Shown piece by piece: positions 57,792-64,000 of a DNA stretch of 64,000 bases (position 1 is its first letter; the number at the start of each line of letters is the position of its first letter). The stretch covers positions 21,372 through 85,371 of the forward strand of contig QHRW01000112.1 of the NCBI GenBank assembly GCA_003220265.1, in the 5' to 3' direction. A program made the translations under genes and the position numbers. Under the pieces are notes generated by a model. The model ran no database searches, had not been told where the DNA came from, and saw only the letters and a program-made list of their open reading frames with translations. The DNA comes from Candidatus Rokuibacteriota bacterium. Lineage in GTDB: Bacteria; Methylomirabilota; Methylomirabilia; Rokubacteriales; CSP1-6.

Positions 57792-59704
57792 GCGATGGCG
57801 ACGGCGAGAAGCCCGCGGACGGCGTCTCCGAGGCCGGCGAGCCCGGCCTGCGTGGGCTACTCGACAAGCTGAGCAGCACGCATGACTTCGACTTCCGCGA
57901 CTACAAGGAGCCCTCGCTCGTGCGCCGGATCCGGACGCGGATGTCGCAGGTCCATGTCGGCTCGTTCGAGACGTACGGCCACTTCCTCGAGGAGCATCCC
58001 GAGGAGTACGTCGCGCTCTTCAACACGATCCTCATCAACGTCACCGAATTCTTCCGCGACGCGGAGGCCTGGAAGGTCGTGGCCGGGGAGCTGATCCCCC
58101 GGATCGTCACCGAATCCGGCCCCTCACGCTCCATCAGGATCTGGAGCGCGGGCTGCTCCTCCGGCGAGGAGGCGTACTCGATCGCGATGCTGCTTGCGGA
58201 GCACCTGGGCGCGGGGATGGCGGAGTATCTCGTCAAGATCTACGGGACCGACGTCGACGAAGAGGCGCTCGCCATCGCCCGCCAGGCCATCTACCGGCTC
58301 GACCAGATCAAGGACGTGCCCCACCCGCTCGTCGAAAAGTACTTCACTCGTGACGGGCAGTTCTATCGTGTGCGGCGCGACCTGCGGCGCTGGTGCATCT
58401 TCGGCGCCCACAACCTCACCCAGGCGCCGCCGCTGTCGCATATCGACATGCTCCTCTGCCGCAACGTGCTGATCTACTTCACGAGCGAGCCGCAGGAGCG
58501 CATCCTGTCCCGGTTCCACTACGCGATCCGTGAGAATGGCTACCTGTTCCTCGGCCGCTCGGAGTCGTTGCTGGCCCGCTCGCGGATGTTCCAGCCCGTG
58601 CATCTCAAGTGGCGCATCTTCGTGCGCATTCCGGCGGTGTCGCGCGAGGATCCGGCGGCGCCGGCCGCCGGCGAGGAGGGGCAGGGGCCCGGGCCCACGA
58701 ACGCGCCGGCCCGGGAGCTGTCATCCCCAGGCAGCTCGCAGCGCGCGCTGGAGGCCATGCCGGCCGCCGTGATGATCATCGACACCAGCGACACGGTCCT
58801 GTCCTGGAACATCGCCGCCGAAGCCCTCTTCGACGTGCCGGTGGGGGCGGCGGTGGCACGCAAGTTCCGCGACCTCGACGTGAGCTACCGCGTGGAAGGA
58901 CTGCGCGCCCGAATCGAGGAGGTCAAGGCCCGGCGCGCCCCGGTGAGGATGGACAATGCCATCTTCACGCGTCGTAACGGCGAGACCGTGCACGCCGACA
59001 TCTCGATCCTGCCGCTTTTCGACGCCCATCGGCTCGTCGGCGTCCTGGTGTTCGCCACCGAGGCCACCGAGCACGCGCGTCTCAAGGAACAGATGATCCG
59101 GGTCGCCGAGCAGCACGCGACCGCCATCGAGGAGCTGCAGTCGACCAACGAAGAGCTGGAGACGACGAACGAGGAGCTGCAGTCGACCAACGAGGAGCTG
59201 GAGACGACGAACGAGGAGCTGCAGTCGACCAACGAGGAGCTGGAGACGACCGTCGAAGAGCTGCAGGCGGCCAATTCCGAGCTCGGTACGCTCAATGCGG
59301 AGCTCGAAGGCCGCACCGGTGAGCTGAACCGGCTCGACGCGTTCAATCGGAGCCTGCTCGATAGCCTCGAGGCCGGGATCGTCGTGCTCGACCGCGAAGG
59401 GGTCGTCACGGCGTGGAATCAGACGGTGGAACGGATGTGGGGACTGCGGAGCGAGCACGCCGTCGGACGGCCGTTCTTCGCGCTGCCGGTCGGGGACGTG
59501 GGCCAGCAGGCGCGGGCGGTCTTCGACGCGGTTGTCACCACCGGCGAGCCGATGGATCTGCCCGACGTCGTCTCCACGCCGCCCGGCGGCACGGCCCGCC
59601 GCGTGGCGCTACGCCTGCAGCCGCTGCGTGGCCGGACCGGGGAGATCACCGGTGCCATCGCGGTCCTCACCGGATTGTCGACCCGGCCGTCCAGGCGACC
59701 CTAG
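57788..59704 (+). CDS. cheR: CheR methyltransferase fused to PAS domains
   Basis: A 638-residue protein: CheR N-helical and methyltransferase domains (about 20-270; IWSAGCSSGEEAYSIAMLLAE SAM loop, LLCRNVLIYF), a PAS domain (about 315-420), a highly regular coiled coil of NEELQSTNEELETT repeats (about 448-500) and a second PAS-like domain (about 520-630). CheR methylates glutamates with SAM. It converges on the hybrid kinase gene with a 4-base overlap. Confidence 0.92.
   Translation: MSDGDGEKPADGVSEAGEPGLRGLLDKLSSTHDFDFRDYKEPSLVRRIRTRMSQVHVGSFETYGHFLEEHPEEYVALFNTILINVTEFFRDAEAWKVVAGELIPRIVTESGPSRSIRIWSAGCSSGEEAYSIAMLLAEHLGAGMAEYLVKIYGTDVDEEALAIARQAIYRLDQIKDVPHPLVEKYFTRDGQFYRVRRDLRRWCIFGAHNLTQAPPLSHIDMLLCRNVLIYFTSEPQERILSRFHYAIRENGYLFLGRSESLLARSRMFQPVHLKWRIFVRIPAVSREDPAAPAAGEEGQGPGPTNAPARELSSPGSSQRALEAMPAAVMIIDTSDTVLSWNIAAEALFDVPVGAAVARKFRDLDVSYRVEGLRARIEEVKARRAPVRMDNAIFTRRNGETVHADISILPLFDAHRLVGVLVFATEATEHARLKEQMIRVAEQHATAIEELQSTNEELETTNEELQSTNEELETTNEELQSTNEELETTVEELQAANSELGTLNAELEGRTGELNRLDAFNRSLLDSLEAGIVVLDREGVVTAWNQTVERMWGLRSEHAVGRPFFALPVGDVGQQARAVFDAVVTTGEPMDLPDVVSTPPGGTARRVALRLQPLRGRTGEITGAIAVLTGLSTRPSRRP
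59129..59266 (+). repeat. 42-bp tandem repeats encoding the coiled coil
   Basis: Three near-identical units of 42 bases (gaggagctgcagtcgaccaa then cgaggagctggagacgacga) starting at 59129, 59171 and 59213 encode two heptads each, NEELQST and NEELETT, so the coiled coil was expanded by unit duplication. Confidence 0.75.
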
Positions 59705-61350
59705 AGACCGCTCAGGACCCGCGCCACGTCCTCCGGCGCGACGGGCTTCACGAGGTACGCGTCGAAGCCGACCTCTCGCGCGTGCTCACGGGACGCGGCA
59801 TCCCCGTAGCCGCTCAGCGCGACGAGCCGGACCCGGCTTCCCAGGCGCTTGACGCGAACGGCCACCTCGAAGCCGTCGATCCCCGGCAGCCCGATGTCCA
59901 GCAGGAGGATGTCGGGCGTGTTCTCGACCGTCAGCCGGATGGCGGTGGCGCCGTCACCCGCTTCCATCACGGTGTGGCCGTCCATCTGCAGCAGCGTTCG
60001 CAGCATCTCGCGCGCGTCCGCGTTGTCGTCGGCGAGCAGGATGCGGCGAGGGCCCGCCGGGGCATCCGGGGTCGGCTCGACTTGTCCCCCGGGCTCGGGC
60101 ACGAACAGCAGCCGGATCTCGAACTGGCTGCCTTGCCCTATCCCGGGGCTGCGTGCCGTGACCGTTCCGCCGTGGAGCCGGACCAGCGCCCTCGCGAGCG
60201 TGAGACCGACGCCGAGTCCGCCGCGTGTCCGCGCCAGCGTGCTATCGGCCTGGGTGAACAGGTCGAACACCCGCTCCAGCATGTCGGGCGCGATTCCGAT
60301 GCCGTCGTCGCTCACCACGACCACGGCCTGCTCGCCATCGCGCCGGGCGTCGACGGTCACGTGCCCGCCGACGGCGCTGAACTTGAGGGCATTGTTCAGC
60401 AGGTTGGCCACGCACTGCTCCAGCCGCGTCGGATCCCCCTCCACGCCCAGCGGCTCGTCGGGCAGGTTCATGCGGAGATCGATGGCCTGGCCCTGCACGG
60501 CGAAGGTCGCACCTTCCACGACGCCACGGACACAGCGGCGCAGATCGACCCATGTCGTCCGCAGCGTGACCTTGCCGAGCACGATCCGGGAGACGTCGAG
60601 CAGGTCGTCGAGCAGGCGGGCCTCGTGCTGAAGCTGCCGCTCGGCGATCCGCAACGCACGCTGCACCTGGGGCTCCGTCGAGGCCGGCCGCCCGATGACG
60701 TGCAGCGCGCTGGTGATGGCGCCCAGCGGGTTGCGCAGCTCGTGCGCGAGGATCGCCAGGAACTGGTTCTTGCGGGCGTCGGCGAGCTCCGCCTCCCCCA
60801 GCTTGAGAACCTGCTGCTGCAGGGTCTCATTGGCGATGCGCAGCTCCTCATTGACCGTGACGAGCTCCTCGGTGTCCGCCTCCCGCCGCTGGAGCAGATC
60901 CTCGTTCTCGACGCGCAGCGTCTCGAGGGTCGTTCGTGCCGCCACGAGATCTTCCACCGGGACGGCCATCACGAGGACGGCCACCTGTCGTCCCTGGCCA
61001 TCGGTCAGCCGCCTGACCAAGAAGTCCTGATGGCGCTCGTGGCCACGCGGAGCCCAGCTCACCTCTGACAGCATCGTCGAAGCTTCGCCTCGCTTCACGG
61101 CTTCGACTGCAGGGCGCAGAGCCTCGACTTGGTACGAGACCTCGAGGTCCTTGAAGCTCACCCCTCGGGCGGCGGGATTGTCGGGCACTCGGAAGAGCTC
61201 GGAGCCGGTAGTATTCGCGGCCAGCACGACGTCGTCCATCGCGACGAGCAGGCTCGGAAACGGCACCGCGGCGAGGAAACTGTGCGCGGCAACCGCGACC
61301 AGACGGGCGGCGGGGGTCGGACCTGGATCGGGCGGCCGCGGTGGCGTCAC
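59701..61350 (-). CDS. Hybrid histidine kinase with PAS and receiver domains
   Basis: A 549-residue protein: PAS domain (about 20-140), coiled coil, HisKA H-box FLAILAHELRNPLGAITSAL (about 200-219), HATPase N-box NNALKFSAVGGHV, G1 DDGIGIAPDML, G2 RGGLGVGLTLARALV, and receiver LLADDNADAREMLRTLLQMDG...ILLLDIGLPGIDGFEV (Asp about 480)...YLVKPVAPEDV. No membrane segment, so a soluble hybrid sensor. Convergent with CheR-PAS. Confidence 0.9.
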   Translation of the reverse strand: MTPPRPPDPGPTPAARLVAVAAHSFLAAVPFPSLLVAMDDVVLAANTTGSELFRVPDNPAARGVSFKDLEVSYQVEALRPAVEAVKRGEASTMLSEVSWAPRGHERHQDFLVRRLTDGQGRQVAVLVMAVPVEDLVAARTTLETLRVENEDLLQRREADTEELVTVNEELRIANETLQQQVLKLGEAELADARKNQFLAILAHELRNPLGAITSALHVIGRPASTEPQVQRALRIAERQLQHEARLLDDLLDVSRIVLGKVTLRTTWVDLRRCVRGVVEGATFAVQGQAIDLRMNLPDEPLGVEGDPTRLEQCVANLLNNALKFSAVGGHVTVDARRDGEQAVVVVSDDGIGIAPDMLERVFDLFTQADSTLARTRGGLGVGLTLARALVRLHGGTVTARSPGIGQGSQFEIRLLFVPEPGGQVEPTPDAPAGPRRILLADDNADAREMLRTLLQMDGHTVMEAGDGATAIRLTVENTPDILLLDIGLPGIDGFEVAVRVKRLGSRVRLVALSGYGDAASREHAREVGFDAYLVKPVAPEDVARVLSGL

Positions 61351-61463
61351 ATCATGTCCTTCCCCGCGGGGGAATGAGGCTCAGTGTCAGAGCCCGAGGC
61401 TTCGATGTCAACATGGTGCCCTCGCCCACTCGTGTGCATGTTTCTTGCTCCCCATGGAGGTCG

Positions 61464-61874
61464 GTGTACGCGTTACCTCCGGGCATCGCGGCTGACCGGC
61501 TGGAAGTGACCGGAATCTCGTGTCCGGACTGCCGCGGGGTGCTCGCCGTGAAGAGCGAGGGGCGTGACGATTCCCTCGTGTTCGAGTGCAGGGTGCAGCA
61601 CACGTACGACCTTGCCGAGCTGCTGGCGGCCAAGGAAGAGCGGCTCGAAGACAACTTCTGGGCCACGATCACCGCCCTGTCGGAGCTGTCCAGGCTCCTC
61701 GCCGAGCTGGTGGAGCGCGGCCGCGATCACGGTGAGACTGCCGAAGCCGTCCAGGCGTACCGGCAGCGCGCGCACCAGGTCGGCGAGCAGGCCCAGGCAT
61801 TGCGCGATATCGTGGGCGGCAACCGGCCGGTCGATCTCACCCGAACGCAACCGGGAAGCTCGGCGATCGGATGA
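61464..61874 (+). CDS. Stand-alone CheB C-terminal (zinc) extension protein
   Basis: About 136 residues. ISCPDCRGVLAVKSEGRDDS with FECRVQHTYDLAELLAAKEERLEDNFW resembles the CxxC-LREG-RFRCRVGH-type C-terminal domain found at the end of some CheB proteins, which ends in a helical region (ATITALSELSRLLAELVERG). Start GTG 61464 is chosen by Shine-Dalgarno gggag/ggagg just upstream and agreement with the domain start; the longer frame is less likely. It overlaps the next CheB by ATGA. Confidence 0.72.
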   Translation: MYALPPGIAADRLEVTGISCPDCRGVLAVKSEGRDDSLVFECRVQHTYDLAELLAAKEERLEDNFWATITALSELSRLLAELVERGRDHGETAEAVQAYRQRAHQVGEQAQALRDIVGGNRPVDLTRTQPGSSAIG

Positions 61875-62488
61875 TCAACGACGATCGCGTCGCCAGGGAC
61901 GTCATCGTGATCGGCGCCTCGGCCGGCGGCGTCGAGCCCCTGATGACGCTCCTCGCCAGGCTGCCGCGCGACTTCCCGGCGGCCATCGGCATCGTGCTAC
62001 ATCGCAGTCCGTTCTACGAGACGCAGCTGCCCTGGGTGCTCGGCCGCCACAGTCCCCTCACCGTGGTGGAGCCCGCCGACGGCGTCGCGCTCGAGCGCGG
62101 CGTCGTGTACGTGGCGCCCCGCGACCAGCACATGCTGTTCGAGGCCGCCGTCGTTCGGCTCGATCGCGGTCCCAAGCAGCATCGGACGCGCCCGGCCATC
62201 GATCCGCTCTTCGTGTCGGCGGCCGCCGCGCATGGCCCCCGCGTGGTTGGGGTGCTCCTCTCGGGCTTCGGTGGCGACGGCGTGTCGGGCTTCCTGTCGA
62301 TCAGGGCCGTCGGGGGGATCACGATCGTCCAGGCGCCGGACGACGCCCAGTTCCCCACGATGCCGCTGCGCGCCCTCAAGGAGGACCACGTCAGCGCGGC
62401 GCTCTCCGTGGAGGAGATCGCCGCGGCGCTCTCCGTGCTCGCGCCGGGCGGCGCGCTCGAGGTTGGCGCGCCGAGGACGCCGGCCTAG
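61871..62488 (+). CDS. Second CheB-type methylesterase domain protein
   Basis: A 205-residue CheB catalytic domain: VIVIGASAGGVEPLMTLLARLP (Ser17), IVLHRSPFYETQLP (His44), PAIDPLFVSAA and VVGVLLSGFGGDGVSGFLSIRAVGG (Asp about 132). The catalytic Ser-His-Asp set is retained. It is co-translated with the small zinc protein, so the two together equal a longer CheB protein split into two genes. Confidence 0.88.
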   Translation: MINDDRVARDVIVIGASAGGVEPLMTLLARLPRDFPAAIGIVLHRSPFYETQLPWVLGRHSPLTVVEPADGVALERGVVYVAPRDQHMLFEAAVVRLDRGPKQHRTRPAIDPLFVSAAAAHGPRVVGVLLSGFGGDGVSGFLSIRAVGGITIVQAPDDAQFPTMPLRALKEDHVSAALSVEEIAAALSVLAPGGALEVGAPRTPA

Positions 62489-62490
62489 GC

Positions 62491-62883
62491 TCAGCCGAGC
62501 ACGGCGGACGTCCGCCGAAGGCGCAGCGCCTTCTCGCGCACCTGAAGCGACATCGCGCACGTGGCCGCAGCCTTCTCGCGGGCGCGTTGCGCGCGCGCCC
62601 GCAGCTCGGCCGCTTGGCGCCGAAGGAGCTGGGGCGCCGGACGGAAGTCCCGGGCGCGGCTGATCGGGATCACGCTGGCCGGAGGAGTTGCCGGCGGGGG
62701 GACCGTTGCAGGCGGCGGAACCGCGGCTGCGGGGCCCATCTCGCCCTCGAACATTTCTCGCAGGATGGACTCGGCGGCCTCGGACGACGTCACGCCGGCA
62801 AGGCGCGCGAGGCGCTCCAGGGGCGCGAACACTCGGCGACTCAGGCGCACGACGGGGCGGAAGCGGTCGACCCTTGATTGCAT
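62491..62883 (-). CDS. Small protein with Arg/Ala-rich tail and a helical N-terminus
   Basis: A 130-residue protein: MQSRVDRFRPVVRLSRRVFA, then a helix with SSEAAESILREMFEGEMG (about 32-49), a Pro/Ala linker and an Arg/Ala-rich coiled-coil-like tail. No family recognised; could be a nucleic-acid-binding protein by composition. Longer frame to 62985 ends near tRNA sequence and is unlikely. Confidence 0.55.
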   Translation of the reverse strand: MQSRVDRFRPVVRLSRRVFAPLERLARLAGVTSSEAAESILREMFEGEMGPAAAVPPPATVPPPATPPASVIPISRARDFRPAPQLLRRQAAELRARAQRAREKAAATCAMSLQVREKALRLRRTSAVLG

Positions 62884-62949
62884 GGGGGATCCCTCGAAGG
62901 CGGAAGCACCGCATTCGGAGTGCCAGCGACCTTCAGCGGGCGGGAAAAA

Positions 62950-63025
<76 letters not shown>

Positions 63026-63037
63026 ACGCGAGGCCTC

Positions 63038-63067
63038 ACGGTACAGGCCGGGCGGGAGGCCTGTCAA
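63038..63067 (-). promoter_or_regulatory. Promoter of tRNA-Ala
   Basis: Minus-strand TTGACA (63067-63062), an 18-base spacer and TACCGT (63043-63038), 12 bases upstream of the mature tRNA 5' end. It matches the form seen at protein genes here and supports it. Confidence 0.7.
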
Positions 63068-63089
63068 GGTTGGGGATGCATAGCTAAGT

Positions 63090-63176
63090 TGGTACCGGGG
63101 GCGGGAGTCGAACCCGCATGCCCTTGCGGGCATGGCGTTTTGAGCGCCACGTGAATGCCAGTTCCACCACCCCGGC
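63090..63176 (-). tRNA. tRNA-Leu (anticodon CAA)
   Basis: 87 nt with encoded CCA and a long variable arm (CCATGCCCGCAAGGGCATG region). Acceptor GCCGGGG, anticodon stem TGGCG/CGCCA and loop CTCAAAA (anticodon CAA), T-loop GTTCGACTC. The class II size fits leucine. Confidence 0.92.
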
Positions 63177-63189
63177 AGCGGTGATCCGC

Positions 63190-63860
63190 GACTCATACTA
63201 CCACTCGCCGGCCGCGGCCGACGCGCGGCGGGCGGGGCTCAGGGACGAGAAACGCCGCGGCGATGACCCGCTTCCGCGACAGTGCTGGAACGTCCGGTGC
63301 GTAGTACATCCAGCGCGGGACTCGAATCGATTCCGCCTTGGCGCACCGCAGCGCCCAACCGGGTTCGGACCGGTTTTCGATCTTACATTGATCGTGCCCC
63401 GGACCTGGGCGATCCGCAGGACCGAGTCCTGCGCCCACTCCAGAAACGGACGGCTGGCGGACACCAGCGAGACATCGAGCCGCTCGTAAACGTAACGCGG
63501 CTTCTTGGCCGTGTGATACCGATCCGTATAGACGACAACGGATCCGTCGCCATCCACGCAGCCACGAAAGAAGTCGGCAAAATACTCGTCGGGGATGACC
63601 AGCGGGCGAAGTGTCAGGCTCTTCGCGGGCGTCAAGCCTATACAAGGAGATCGTAGTCCTTCGATGGAATCGCGAGATGGCGGCCGTCACGCGAGAGATT
63701 TCCGTCGGTCGCGATACGTCCCACAGCGTACGCGAGGTCTGGCGTCCACTTCAGCGAGTCGCCGTCCAGGGTGGGGTCTTGGTAGGGAAGCCGGCGGTCC
63801 CACCGGATCTCGCTCCGCGGTCAGCCCTTCATCGACCGTTCGCGCACACCGCAGGCGACG
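63190..63860 (-). pseudogene. LAGLIDADG homing-endonuclease-like gene, decayed
   Basis: On the minus strand, a first LAGLIDADG-type unit reads SLKWTPDLAYAVGRIATDGN and continues to SKDYDLLV and a stop; then in a second frame AKSLTLRPLVIPDEYFADFF is followed by GCVDGDGSVVVY and SASRPFLEW; then in another frame LRCAKAESIRVPRWMYYAPD is followed by VPALSRKRVIAAAFL. The middle 40-50 residues between units 1 and 2 are missing. All segments share the expected order of one protein, so the gene is broken by a deletion and at least one frameshift. Confidence 0.75.
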
Positions 63861-63894
63861 GTCAACGTCCACTCGTTGAGACGGCCCCAGCGGA

Positions 63895-64000
63895 GGTCAC
63901 CGCGGGTCGCGCAGCGCGGTGAGCTCCAGCGTCCGCCCGCATCCATAGCAGGCGCGCCGCCGCTGCTCACACTCGCCGTCCGCCGTCAGCGCCGCGAGCG
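63895..64000 (-). CDS. Partial coding region at window edge
   Basis: An open minus-strand frame ending in a TGA at 63897-63895 encodes RRRACYGCGRTLELTALRDPR at its C-terminus, with a CxxC pair. The start lies outside the window. It may be a small zinc-finger protein, or part of the same element as the homing-endonuclease remnant. Confidence 0.4.

Noticed and set aside
57788..59704. The repeated coiled-coil DNA as a mobile repeat
   Set aside because: The period equals two heptads and the repeats stay in frame within one protein; internal expansion explains it.
63193..63690. An intact 145- or 165-residue minus-strand protein
   Set aside because: Each frame holds only part of the LAGLIDADG fold; joined order over three frames indicates a broken gene.

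Overview
This is a GC-rich (about 70%) bacterial chromosomal window with dense coding, mostly GTG/CTG/TTG-tolerant starts and many 4-base ATGA/GTGA gene overlaps. Gene content (branched-chain amino-acid type ABC importers, DapA/HpcH/ThDP lyases, many SDRs, PilT/PilU, RND efflux, CheB/CheR/PAS sensor proteins, a UGA-recoded thioredoxin-like protein, LAGLIDADG remnants beside tRNA genes) resembles soil/sediment lineages such as Candidatus Rokubacteria (Methylomirabilota). That placement is inference from gene style, not from a marker gene. No plasmid, phage, IS transposase or CRISPR array was seen.

Layout. 0.2-1.7 kb: small minus-strand genes, including a DksA/TraR zinc-finger protein. 1.7-8.3 kb: small-molecule enzymes (ketopantoate-reductase-like, DapA-like, ThDP enzyme, HpcH aldolase, Nudix) and a membrane protein/ferritin-like pair. 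8.4-11.8 kb: an operon SDR - thioredoxin-like selenoprotein - SDR - low-molecular-weight phosphatase; the second gene is read through an in-frame TGA followed by a good SECIS-type hairpin. 12.9-19.7 kb: a co-oriented cluster of SPFH/zinc-ribbon protein, two DUF4178-type proteins, a 57-residue membrane peptide, DUF350, a membrane-anchored aminopropyltransferase and a Tat-exported flavoenzyme. 19.7-26.5 kb: two membrane proteins of unknown role; then a minus-strand operon (mutarotase, M15-like exported protein, M20 peptidase, SSAT-like acetyltransferase) and a divergent YkgJ-type protein. 26.6-29.4 kb: pilT-pilU-receiver-like operon. 31.6-37.2 kb: two MlaC-like proteins, then MoxR-DUF58-TgpA. 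38.3-42.6 kb: RND efflux pair. 42.6-48.6 kb: small stress-type proteins, phosphoesterase, nucleotidyltransferase, LigD-type polymerase domain, zinc ribbon, orphan response regulator. 48.7-55.6 kb: a liv-type ABC importer whose substrate-binding gene is frameshifted and which carries a glycosyltransferase and a methyltransferase between livG and livF. 57.1-62.5 kb: chemotaxis-like signalling proteins (two CheB, CheR-PAS, hybrid kinase, and a free-standing CheB-tail zinc protein). 62.9-64.0 kb: tRNA-Ala, tRNA-Leu, a decayed LAGLIDADG endonuclease gene and a truncated gene at the edge.

Two genome-wide themes stand out. First, dispersed GC-rich palindromic elements sit at gene ends, and one lies in frame inside a DUF58 gene. 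Second, a recurrent promoter form (TTGACN, 17-18 bases, TANNNT-like) often lies so close to the ATG that the transcript should be leaderless.
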